The notes: generated by a model from the letters alone, not told the origin. 16,466 nt of DNA from JAKLIH01 sp964618955 (GCA_964618955.1 CAZUBO010000015.1:1-16466); one strand, 5' to 3'; counted from the first letter of the stretch, positions 8,286-16,465 are shown. Made by a program: numbers and translations.

Positions 8286-9305
8286 TTATTCAGGTTGATC
8301 CAATTGAGGATTGTCTTCGCTAAAGTCGACTAACTTACCAACTTTCTTAGACATCAAGTCTAATCTTTTTTGAGAAGCTTCAAAAGCGGAATTAGTATCT
8401 GATAAATGTTTTCCTAATTTTTTGAAACTATCATCTAAAATTTGTGAATCTTTGATTATGAAATTCAATTTGTTGATGATGTTATGAGTCTCTTGAGATA
8501 GTTTGGTATCTTTGTATCAGTGTTCAATGATTCTTAAAGTCAAAAACAAAGTATTAGGTGAAGTAATTACAATTTTTTTACTTCAAGCATATGACATGAT
8601 ATTGTATTCCCTATCTAAGTGATTGATAATCTCATAATATATTGCTTCAGCTGGAATATACATCAAAGCGTAGTCAACAGTATTTTCTGAAGGAACAATG
8701 TATTTGCTAGCAATTTGATCTACTAAAGTTTTAACATCAGAAATAAAAACTTTTTTAAAAGAATTTCTTTCTAATTCATTTTGAGTTTCCATGTATTTTT
8801 TGAAATTATCTAATGGAAATTTAGAATCAATTGCCAAAATCTTTTTATCAGGTAAGCGAAAGATAGCATCAGCTTTTTCGCCATTATTGAATAAGTATTG
8901 TTTTGAATACAATTCTTCAGGATAGTATTCAGATAGCAAATGATAGAGTTGACCTTCACCTCATTCTCCTCGAAGCTTAGGAGTCTTGAATAAGTCTTGG
9001 AAGCTAGAGATATCTTCCATCTTAGTATTAGTTTGTTTTAAAAACTCTTGGACTTTTACAGTCTCGCGAGTGAAGTTTTGAATTTGAGAATTGATATCTC
9101 TGGTAGTAGAAGTAACTGAATTATTTACGTTATTTAACTGATTAATCATTAAATCAGTTAAATGGCGTTCTAAATCTAAAAGTTTTTCATTTTGTTTTTC
9201 GTCAATCGGAGTTTTTCCAAAACTTTTTTTGAAATACAAAAACAAACCAATAACAATACTGGTATTAATCAAAAGAAATATTAAAATTAATGAAAAATTA
9301 TTCAT
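8286..9305 (-). CDS. rmuC: RmuC family protein
   Basis: RmuC proteins are membrane-anchored and carry a PD-(D/E)xK nuclease-like domain; E. coli RmuC limits inversion at short repeats. The 339 residues show one N-terminal transmembrane helix (about 4-25), a long coiled coil (about 35-100), then the family core: LRGEWGEGQL (111-120), GEKADAIFRLPDKKILAIDSKFPL, YIPAEAIYYEI, and ITSPNTLFLTLRII. A second coiled coil and an acidic tail end the protein. UGAs at codons 115, 241 and 263 are read as Trp; 115 is the conserved W of the RGxWGE motif. The D...D-K pattern (ADAIF, AIDSKF) fits the nuclease site. It overlaps the upstream membrane protein gene by 8 bases. Confidence 0.93.
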
Positions 9306-10014
9306 TTTCGGTGGTTAATTTTTCTGGAATTAAAACTTCTTCACTAGTATAAATTAAAAGATAGGCTAAGGCGGTAGACATGAATAAGTCAGCCAAAGTA
9401 ACAAGACCATTAGCTTTTACCATCGAAAGAATTATAGTAGCAAGACATAAAAAGAATTTTAACAAAACAATGATTTTGACTTTGTCTCACATCTTTTGTT
9501 TAAAAACGTTTTTAGCTTTTTTGATCGCTTTGAAAATACTAATATTCTCATTAATCATTATTGGTAAAGCAAAGAAGAAAATGAAAATTAAATAGATACC
9601 AGGAATTAAAAAGAAAATTAAGCCAAAGACAACAGCAAAGAATTCTATAATACTTAAACCAAGAATTTTCCAAAAAGATTTTAAAGTCTTTTTAATCGCT
9701 AATTTGTAATTTAATTCTGGATTACTAAACATATTGATGAAGACACCAACAAAGAAATTATTGATACAAACTAATCAAGAAGAGATTAAAGATAAAGAAA
9801 CTATTCCAGTGATAATCATCTTGATTAAGGCATTATTCATTTTGGAATTATCAATCATCTCGAAGCCTTTAGAAAAATTATTGCTGATAGGAGTAAAGGC
9901 GCTACTAAAAGCAAAGAAAATTAATAAATAAATCAAACCAACAATTAAAAATTGTTTTCAATTTGACATGAAAATATCAAAAATCTTACCTAAAGTTTTT
10001 TTAAAATTTTTCAT
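9298..10014 (-). CDS. Multi-pass membrane protein (YciC/GPDPase_memb-like)
   Basis: The 238-residue protein has about five to six hydrophobic segments, including QFLIVGLIYLLIFFAF, IITGIVSLSLIS and FGLIFFLIPGIYLIFIFFFA. The pattern PGIYL followed by a polar ENISIFKAIKKAKNV segment resembles the YciC/glycerophosphodiesterase-membrane-domain group of uncharacterised integral membrane proteins. That placement is by pattern only. UGAs at codons 19, 80 and 176 are read as Trp; one Trp (KSFWK) is UGG. The start lies 8 bases after the response-regulator stop and the end overlaps rmuC by 8 bases, so all three are probably one transcript. No catalytic residues are apparent. Confidence 0.8.
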
Positions 10015-10022
10015 AGTATTTT

Positions 10023-10481
10023 TTAAACTAATTTTTTAACTTCATCTCTGACTTTACCAATCAATTCATCAATTGATAATTTGTTTTTAATAATGTATTC
10101 GATGACTCCAAAAGTCTTACCTCGAGCCACATCAGAATCTTGACCTAAGTTTGAAGTAATGATAACTGGGATCTTACTGAATCTAGGATCTTGTCTTAGA
10201 AGCTCTAAATATTCAAAGCCATTACGTTTTGGCAGAATTAAGTCCAAAAGAATTAAATCAGGAATGAAAGATTCAAGAATAGTAAAAGCCTCTTCGCCAT
10301 CCATGGCTTTTTCTATTTCAAAACCTTCTTGTTCTAATTTTAATTCTAGTAAGCTACTTAAAAAAGTATCGTCTTCGACTAAAAGAACTTTCTTCTTTGG
10401 AGAAGAAGGTGCTGGAGCTGTTGGAATTATTCCTGGAACAACTCCGATTGGATCTACTGGATTAGGTTGAGAAATTTCCAT
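10023..10481 (-). CDS. Receiver-only response regulator
   Basis: The 152-residue product has a Pro-rich N-terminal tail (residues 1-28, PAPSSPKKK) and a single CheY-like receiver. VEDD (35-38) supplies the acidic pocket, Asp80 in LILLDLILPKRNGFE is the phosphorylation site, Ser111 is the switch hydroxyl and Lys133 the conserved lysine. No output domain follows. The VIITSNLGQDSDVARG stretch is typical of receivers I associate with CPR genomes, often linked to type IV pilus systems. Here it heads the transcript leading through a membrane protein and rmuC to a prepilin. It has the best -35/-10 promoter in the window. No histidine kinase is present in the window. Confidence 0.93.
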   Translation of the reverse strand: MEISQPNPVDPIGVVPGIIPTAPAPSSPKKKVLLVEDDTFLSSLLELKLEQEGFEIEKAMDGEEAFTILESFIPDLILLDLILPKRNGFEYLELLRQDPRFSKIPVIITSNLGQDSDVARGKTFGVIEYIIKNKLSIDELIGKVRDEVKKLV

Positions 10482-10507
10482 AATAATTTTTTTAAAATAT
10501 TATTAAT

Positions 10508-10536
10508 AGTATAATAAATATTAAGATAAAAGTCAA
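10508..10536 (-). promoter_or_regulatory. Sigma-70-type promoter of the response regulator
   Basis: Minus-strand TTGACT (10531-10536), a 17-base spacer and TATACT (10508-10513) give a near-consensus promoter about 26 bases before the ATG at 10481. It lacks the extended TG found at several other promoters here, consistent with its good -35. Confidence 0.75.
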
Positions 10537-10566
10537 ATTTAATTTTGTTTATTGACTATTACATTT

Positions 10567-10594
10567 ACCATTTTGTTGACGTCGGCAAAATGGT
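10567..10594. repeat. Inverted repeat between trpS and the response regulator
   Basis: The 9-base arms ACCATTTTG and CAAAATGGT flank a 10-base centre TTGACGTCGG that contains the palindrome GACGTC. It lies 22 bases beyond the trpS stop and about 30 bases upstream of the response-regulator -35. Neither strand has a U-tract directly after the stem, so it is not a standard terminator. A weak terminator, an RNA-stabilising 3' hairpin or a protein-binding site are all possible. Confidence 0.5.
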
Positions 10595-10615
10595 CGAATA
10601 AATTGAGGTAATTTT

Positions 10616-11614
10616 TTAAATTTTTCTTGTAATTCCCAAAACTTGTCTAACCTTTTTGACTTTAGGTTGAGTGATTGAAAGCGAATAAGCTAAACCTTCT
10701 TCTAAGATAGAATTTAGATATGGAATATCATTAATATATCTATTGTATTTTGTTTGAACTTTTTCCAAGAAATTCCAAACAACATCAGCTAAATCTTCTT
10801 TGAATTTCTTGTAATCTAATCTAATGTATTTAGTTTCAATTTCTTTAATTGAAAGTCCAGTAATACCAGAATAGATATCGATTAAATTAGAAATTTCTGG
10901 TTGGGAAGTTCCATACTTAACTGAATTTTTTGAATCAGTAGGAGCTTTTAAGATTTTTTTATACATTATGTCTTTAGTATCTAAAATGAAGATAACACCT
11001 TTGCCAGCTTTATCACTCTTACTCATTTTTTTACTGACATCATACAAATCTTTTATTCTAGCTCCTTCTTTTTGAATTAAAGGTTCTGGTAATTTAAAAG
11101 TAGGAGAATACATTTTATTGAAGCGTTGGGCAATGTCTTTGGCAATCTCGATATGTTGTCTTTGATCTTCACCTACAGGAACTAATTCAGCGTCATAGAG
11201 TAAAATGTCAGCTGCTTGGAGCATAGGATAAGCAAAGAGTCCGCAAGAGACACTTTCTTTTAATTCGTCACTCTTGTCTTTGAATTGAGTCATTCTTTTG
11301 GCTAAGCCAAAAGGAGTAAAACAATTTAAAATCCAAGCTAAGTAAGGATGATCAGGATTGTCAGACTGAAGCATAATCTTTGATTTAGAAGTATCTAAAC
11401 CAAAAGCTAGAAAAGTAGCCAGTAAGTTATATATATTGTTTTGAGTTTGGCCTTTAACAGCTTCAGGAACGGTAATAGCATGAAGATCGACAATTGAAAA
11501 CAAACAATTGTATTGGTCTTGTAGAGCTAACCAATTCTTAACAGCACCAATATAGTGACCGATATGGAGATCGCCAGTTGGTTTGATTCCGGAAAAAACA
11601 AATTTTTTATTCAT
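10616..11614 (-). CDS. trpS: Tryptophanyl-tRNA synthetase
   Basis: TrpRS is the class I synthetase that charges tRNA-Trp. The 332 residues are full length. It opens FSGIKPTGDLHIGHYIGAVKNW with the HIGH motif at 17-20, continues with QSDNPDHPYLAW, the specificity region GEDQRQHIEIAKDIAQRFN, and KKMSKSDKAGKG (KMSKS loop). The three Trp codons are all UGG; no UGA occurs in the gene, unlike most neighbours. If UGA is Trp in this organism, this enzyme must also charge a tRNA able to read UGA (anticodon UCA), which is not in the window. The ATG lies 6 bases after the DUF192 stop, so the two are probably co-transcribed from the promoter at 12078-12106. Confidence 0.98.
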   Translation of the reverse strand: MNKKFVFSGIKPTGDLHIGHYIGAVKNWLALQDQYNCLFSIVDLHAITVPEAVKGQTQNNIYNLLATFLAFGLDTSKSKIMLQSDNPDHPYLAWILNCFTPFGLAKRMTQFKDKSDELKESVSCGLFAYPMLQAADILLYDAELVPVGEDQRQHIEIAKDIAQRFNKMYSPTFKLPEPLIQKEGARIKDLYDVSKKMSKSDKAGKGVIFILDTKDIMYKKILKAPTDSKNSVKYGTSQPEISNLIDIYSGITGLSIKEIETKYIRLDYKKFKEDLADVVWNFLEKVQTKYNRYINDIPYLNSILEEGLAYSLSITQPKVKKVRQVLGITRKI

Positions 11615-11620
11615 GATAAT

Positions 11621-12043
11621 TTATTTAAATAATTCTATGGCATAGTTGACTGGACGTGACGGAGCTATTATCTGGATTCCCTTTTTAGAAAAAGCATTTA
11701 AGGAATCCTGTCCAATTAATTTAAAATCTTCTAATCAGAGGATATCTAAATCAAGATAAAGCCCCTGGTTTCAAAAAGACATAATACGTTTTTCTTTGAA
11801 GATAAAAATCATACCATCGTATTCGGCTGGTTTTTCTTTGATGCCGGACAAGCCTTTAGCATACAAAGTCTCATTATCAGCAATTTTTAATTTGTAAGTC
11901 TTATCATTCATGGTATAATAGAATCATTCAGATTTACTACGATTCATTTGAATTTGAAAAAGACCCCAGGTAGTATAGATAGCTACACTACAGATGTAAG
12001 TAAAAATGACAATGATTAAAATTTGATAAAATTTTGAATTCAT
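11621..12043 (-). CDS. DUF192 family protein with N-terminal membrane anchor
   Basis: This gene is invisible under the standard code because UGAs at codons 40, 91 and 103 cut it into short pieces. The 140-residue product starts with a hydrophobic anchor (about 7-25), then residues 50-120 match DUF192: ETLYAKGLSGIKEKPAEYDGM, IFIFKEKRIMSFWNQGL, LDLDILWLEDFKLIG. Family members read GLMxR...GMLF, FWMKNT and PLDIIWID in the same order. The two core UGAs coincide with the conserved FW and IW tryptophans. DUF192 has no settled function; secreted or anchored forms are common. The start is ATG at 12043 behind a leader without Shine-Dalgarno, and the stop is TAA 6 bases before trpS. Confidence 0.88.
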
Positions 12044-12057
12044 GGTGTTGTTTTATT

Positions 12058-12087
12058 TTGAAATTTTTGTTAGTATTAGTATATATA
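12058..12087 (+). promoter_or_regulatory. Promoter of the HD-domain gene
   Basis: TTGAAA (12058-12063) and TATATA (12080-12085 or 12082-12087, spacer 16 or 18) precede the ATG at 12112 by about 25 bases. It occupies the same DNA as the opposing promoter for the DUF192-trpS unit. Confidence 0.45.
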
Positions 12088-12106
12088 AAAAACAAATAAA
12101 AATCAA
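12078..12106 (-). promoter_or_regulatory. Promoter of the DUF192-trpS unit
   Basis: Minus-strand TTGATT (12101-12106), a 17-base spacer and TATACT (12078-12083) lie about 35 bases before the ATG at 12043. It overlaps the plus-strand promoter of the HD gene, so the two would compete for polymerase. Confidence 0.6.
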
Positions 12107-12111
12107 GTGAT

Positions 12112-12795
12112 ATGAAAAAAGAAACAATAACTTATCCAATATTTGAATTAATTAAGAATAATGAAATTATTAGTACTTGAATTAGGAATTCTTACTTCAT
12201 TACTAAAGAGATGTCTTTAACTGAGCACGGATTGAAACATGCTGAATTCATTTCTAATAGATCTTTAGAGATTGCTAAAGCAATAGGACTAAATTCTAAA
12301 AATCAAGATTTGGTATTATCAGCTTCATATTGTCATGATATTGGTAATTTCCTTTCAAGGACTTATCATCATTACTTTGGGAGTATTTTAATCTTTGATA
12401 TCTTTAAAGATAAGATTGATATCAAAGACTTAACAATCATTATGCAAGCAATAGCTAATCACGATAAAGAAGATATGAAATTAGTCCATCCAGTAGCAGC
12501 TATAGTAATCATTGCTGATAAGTCAGATGTTCGAAGAGAAAGAGTCTTAGAAACTAATCTTGAAAAAATCAAAACTGACATTCATGATAGGGTTAACTAT
12601 GCAACAATTGAAAACAAAATGACAGTTGATGATAAAAAGAAAACAATGACACTAAAATTAAAAATTGATACTGAATTCTGTTCAATTATGGAATACTTTG
12701 AAATCTTTACGGAACGTATGAATTATTGCAGATTATCGGTTGAATACTTAGGATACCACTTTGGATTAGTAATCAATGATTTCAAATTGTTATAG
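12112..12795 (+). CDS. HD-domain phosphohydrolase
   Basis: The only plus-strand gene, 227 residues. A metal-dependent HD domain is clear: TEHGLKH (His43), SYCHDIGN (His75-Asp76), IANHDKED, and HPVAAIVIIADKSDVRRERV with the distal Asp. The later block DIHDRVNYAT and MEYFEIFTERMNYCRLSVEYLG recalls a family of HD proteins with a conserved DIHDRVNYA segment seen in Firmicutes and others. Substrate unknown; nucleotides or phosphate esters are usual for HD enzymes. One UGA at codon 23 (STWIRN) is read through. Using ATG at 12112 adds 33 residues ahead of the first ATG after the UGA and places the start behind a promoter. Its TAG overlaps the convergent prmC stop by 6 bases. Confidence 0.88.
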
Positions 12796-13527
12796 TCTGA
12801 TTATTATATAACGCATTCTATTGTATTGATCAAGACAAAATTCAAAATTCGTAAAACCATGTTTTAAAAGCATGGTTTTTAATTTTGAAGTTTGACCAGG
12901 ATGAAATTCCATAATACAAATACCATTTTGATTTAAATGAGCTTTTAATTGGCTTAAAAAAGGCTTAATTAATTTTAACCCATCTTTGCCAGCAGTTATG
13001 GTTTTTCGGTCTTCAAATGGGGCTTTTAGCGTGTCTGAAGTGGGTACATAGGGCGGATTTGCGAGAATTAAGTCGTATTTCCCTGATATTTTGTCAAAAA
13101 TGTCGGATTTTAAGATTTTTTTGAAATTTGAAATATTGTTAATTTTTAAATTGATTTTTATCTGTTTTAGATATTTTTCATTTAAATCGGAAAAATCAAC
13201 TGTTGTTTTTTTTAAATTCTTAGCAACACTAATTCCTAAACAACCAGAACCAGAGAAGATATCCAAGACTTTGAGACTTATATAATCTTCAAAATGTTTT
13301 TTTAACATTTTTAATTCTTTTTCAATTCAAAATTCAGTTTCAACTCTAGGAATTAAAGGTTTAAATGATAAATCAATTTTGCAATTTAAAAAACTAACAT
13401 AGCCAATGATATAGTCACGAGAATAACCTTTGTTTAGTAAATTCAAGTCTGATATCAATGACTTAATATTAGAATCATTAATATCATTGTTATATTTATC
13501 TTTTAAAATATATTTGATGTCATTCAT
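12790..13527 (-). CDS. prmC: Release factor glutamine methyltransferase (PrmC/HemK)
   Basis: PrmC methylates the GGQ glutamine of peptide chain release factors using SAM. The 245 residues hold an N-terminal helical domain, LIPRVETEFW (58-67), the SAM site VLDIFSGSGCLGISVAKNL and the catalytic LILANPPYVP. UGA at codon 67 is read as Trp; CPR homologues commonly read TEFWVE here. The family is normally 270-290 residues, so the N-terminal domain is short. It lies 2 bases after the exonuclease III stop. With UGA reassigned, the expected substrate is RF1 (UAA/UAG), while RF2 should be absent. A generic adenine or protein methyltransferase is less likely given the IPRxETE segment. Confidence 0.93.
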
Positions 13528-13529
13528 AA

Positions 13530-14291
13530 TTAAAGATTAATTGTAATTCCGACAGGACAATGATCAGATCCAGTCTGTTTGGGAAGAATAAAAGAAGTAT
13601 TTAATTTAGGTAAAAGTTTTTTAGAGATAAAGCAATAGTCAATACGTCAACCCAGGTTACGAGCTCTAGCATTAGCAAAGTAGGGTCATCAAGTATAGTT
13701 ATCCCCTGCTTTGTGTAAATATCTAAAAGAATCAATGAAATTTAATTTTAATAAATTGGTAATTTGAATTCTTTCTTCTAACGTAAACATGGTATTATTT
13801 TGATTCTGTTTGGGACGAGCCAAATCAATATCAGTATGAGCAATATTAAAATCACCAATTAAAATTAAATTCTTAGTTTTAAATTTTGGAAGATATTTTG
13901 TTAAGAAATATTTATAGAATTTCAATTTGTAAGCCATATTTTCTTTTTGACGACCACCATTGATAATGTAGAAATTAATCAAAATGAAAGTTTTGAATTC
14001 TAGCATTAAGAATCTGCCTTCATCATCAAATTGTTTAAAGCCAATTTTATTTTCAATTCTTATTGGTTTTTGATTGGTTAGAATACCAACGCCACTATGA
14101 CCTTTTCTTTTTCCACAATTAGAATAGAATTGATAATTTTTTATTTGATTTAAAACTTCAGGAATATCTTTTTCCTGAGCTTTTAATTCTTGAAAACAAT
14201 AAAAATCAGCTTTTTGTTTTAAAAGCTTAGGTAATTCATTTTTAAAAATTATTGAACGAATACCATTTACATTTCAAGATAGGATCAACAT
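13530..14291 (-). CDS. xth: Exodeoxyribonuclease III (AP endonuclease)
   Basis: This exonuclease/endonuclease/phosphatase-fold enzyme cleaves DNA at abasic sites in base excision repair. The 253 residues carry every landmark: LILSWNVNGIRS (2-13), CFQELKAQEKDIP (catalytic Glu), YIINGGRQKENMAYKLKFY, LILIGDFNIAHTDIDLARP (catalytic Asp, Asn), FTLEERIQITNLL, YTWWPYFANARARNLGWRIDY (200-220, written here as the family W-W...GWRIDY block) and TGSDHCPV (catalytic His). UGAs at codons 6, 201, 202 and 215 are all at tryptophans that are near-invariant in the family, the clearest single proof that UGA is Trp here. It starts one base after the prepilin stop and ends two bases before prmC. Confidence 0.97.
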
Positions 14292-14292
14292 A

Positions 14293-15645
14293 TTATTGAT
14301 TGGAAATTAATTCTAATTTTAAATTGTCTACTAAGACGGAATAGGTGCTGTCTTGAGAATAATTTAGAAGCATTAATGGTTTGATATATTGTGTTCCATA
14401 ACGAAACTGGTTATAGCTTGTCATTGGATACGGTTGGGCATATATTTCGGCTGAATAGCATGTTCAAGCTGAAGGAATAATTGCAGGACTGATAACCGTA
14501 TACATATATCCACAAAAACTTTGTCTTAATTGAACAACATTTGTTCCTGCGGGTATTGTAGAACCAGAATAAGCGGATACTAAATTTAATGAATTGTTTC
14601 CTGAATTAATACTGGAATAGGTTGCGTAATTTCTGGTATAAGAATAATCTGGATAATTTTCAAAAGGATAAATACCTAAATAATTAGAATTGGCATAAGG
14701 GGCGGTATAGTTAGTTACCGAAGTTAAATAAACAACAGTGTCACCAGAATTTAATGGTTGAGCTAAAGTTGTTTTTGTGTTAATAAAATGATCTGCCATA
14801 AAACAGCTAAATTGTCTTGATTTTGAATCTCATGATTCAAATCCAAAATATACTCTTGACAAACCACCGGCTCCAACTGATTTAAAACATCCAGACAATC
14901 GATATCTTTTGTTTGGATTAACTTTTACAAGATTTGTTGAAAAAATAGTAGAACCCCCCGTTTCTTTTAAGCTAGCAATGCCTTCATATTTATCAGTAGT
15001 TTCTACGGAATCAAAGCCTGTTCAATTTGTTAAATTTTCCATGGCACCATTCAAAATTAGTTGTTTTGGTATCGGCGTAAAGTTAGTTCTATTTGGAGAA
15101 CCAATTTCGATTGCATCATCATAGAAGCCATTATCATTAATTGATTGAGCTTTAGAATATTTAAGTCTAGCTATTAATTCATAACTTCCTCCTGGAAAGT
15201 ATGAATAATAATAATTTACATCATTGATTGGATCTACAGGTAGAACTGATAGATAATTGTTATTGCTTGAAACAGCAAAATTCAAAGGTATTCAGCCCGT
15301 ACCATCAGTATTCTTGTAATTAGCACTTGAAGCACAGTAGTATGAATACCCGGTTGCTAATGTTGGTAAAGCATAAGAAGAACAAGTAGAACTTGAATCG
15401 GGTAATGATAGATATACTACAGTAGAAGTTCCATATACCATACCATTAGTATTCCAAGATTCTAGAAAACTAATAGCCTTATTCAAAGTTACAATATCAG
15501 TTACTCTCTTACTATCTCTAAAGTTATCAAAGAGTCTGGCTGGGTTTAATGCAAAAATTACAATAGCAGATAATATTGCTAAGATTGCTATTACTATCAT
15601 AAGCTCAACTAGAGTAAATGAGTTTTTAAATTTTTGCATCGACAT
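14293..15645 (-). CDS. Type IV prepilin-like protein with C-terminal carbohydrate-binding-like domain
   Basis: The 450-residue product starts MSMQKFKNS and continues with the N-methylation helix FTLVELMIVIAILAILSA (Glu at +5, Ser at -1). Residues up to about 195 mirror the LamG prepilin, including the CSSY...YYC cysteine pair and GTGWIPLNF. From about 197 the sequence is unrelated: LILNGAMENLTNWTGFDSVE, YEGIASLKETGG, VNPNKRYRLSGCFKS. That pattern is like a galactose-binding/CBM4_9-type jelly roll. It is followed by a Tyr/Ser/Asn-rich section (PLNSGDTVVYLTSVTNY). UGAs at codons 118, 208, 272 and 394 are read as Trp, while Trp64 is UGG where the paralogue uses UGA. It is wedged one base after folD and one base before xth, an odd place for a pilin. 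Confidence 0.9.
15510..15600. repeat. 91-bp exact repeat in the prepilin helix region, copy 2
   Basis: Identical to 8144-8234, base for base. The immediately preceding FTLVEL codons differ from the other copy at almost every third position, so the identity stops abruptly. Confidence 0.95.
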
Positions 15646-15646
15646 G

Positions 15647-16465
15647 TTATTTAGATTTTAATAATTTAAAAAAATTATTGAATAATTCAGCTACTACTAT
15701 TGGGCCTAAGCCATTGGGAACAGGCGTAAAGAAAGAACAAACAGAATCAAAATCTTTATCAATTTCACAATCGCCACAAATCTTTTCTAATTTGTTACAA
15801 CTGAAATCAAAAATGATTGTACCTTTCTTAATATTGTCTAATTTAATTAGATTAGGTACCCCTGCCCCAGTGATAATTACATCAGACATTTTAGTTAGAA
15901 TATCTAAATTTGAAGTTTTGTGATTAATATTGATAAACTTAATATGGTTATTAATTAAATATTGAGCTATTGGTTTACCAATTAATTCTCCTTGGCCAAT
16001 AAGTAAAACATTATCAAGAATTAGATTGTTTTTTTTAATTAAATAATCCAAGGCTGATACTGAAGGGGGCATGATAGTATCTTTGTGTTGATAGAACTTC
16101 CCTAGATTCTTATACGTTAAGCAATCAATATCTAATTTCTCAGGAATAGCATTAATTAACATTAATTTATTCAAATGTTTAGGAATTGGTAATTGAATTA
16201 ATACTCCCTTAACATTTTTTTCTTTAGAAATTGAATTAATCTCTTTTCGAAGATCTTTGCTAGATTTGTTTTCATCTAAATAGTGAACATCGCAATCAAT
16301 ATCTAATTTACTAGCAAATTCTTTTTTGATTTTGATATATGAAGTATTGGCAACGTCATTCTTAAAAGTAATGATTTTTAATTTTAATTTGCCTGGGTAA
16401 TTTTGTCTTTCTTTTTTTAATTGTTCTAATATATAATTAGATTCTTCTTTTCCATTTATTTTCAT
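15647..16465 (-). CDS. folD: Methylene-THF dehydrogenase/cyclohydrolase FolD
   Basis: FolD converts 5,10-methylene-THF to 10-formyl-THF, the formyl donor used by Fmt. The 272 residues are slightly short for the family (about 280-290) but complete, starting MKINGKEESNYILEQL. Visible are TSYIKIKKEFASKLDI (the YxxxK active-site motif), KGVLIQLPIPKHL, PPSVSALDYL (usually PCTPxG, so altered), the NADP-binding loop LLIGQGELIGKPIAQYL and the C-terminal PVPNGLGPIVVAELF. It contains no Trp of either codon. The start ATG lies at 16463-16465, one base inside the window edge; an upstream extension cannot be excluded. The stop TAA lies one base before the prepilin ATG. Confidence 0.96.
   Translation of the reverse strand: MKINGKEESNYILEQLKKERQNYPGKLKLKIITFKNDVANTSYIKIKKEFASKLDIDCDVHYLDENKSSKDLRKEINSISKEKNVKGVLIQLPIPKHLNKLMLINAIPEKLDIDCLTYKNLGKFYQHKDTIMPPSVSALDYLIKKNNLILDNVLLIGQGELIGKPIAQYLINNHIKFININHKTSNLDILTKMSDVIITGAGVPNLIKLDNIKKGTIIFDFSCNKLEKICGDCEIDKDFDSVCSFFTPVPNGLGPIVVAELFNNFFKLLKSK

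Noticed and set aside
7395..8298. Plus-strand frames opposite the LamG prepilin and out-of-frame minus-strand frames within it.
   Set aside because: The frame with UGA as Trp gives a continuous pilin-LamG protein; the others have no motifs and only arise because stops are scarce.
149..15645. Many genes looked like pseudogenes or frameshifted fragments under the standard code.
   Set aside because: All breaks are UGA, in frame, at plausible Trp positions, and no indels are needed. Catalytic motifs on both sides are intact, so the code, not decay, explains the breaks.
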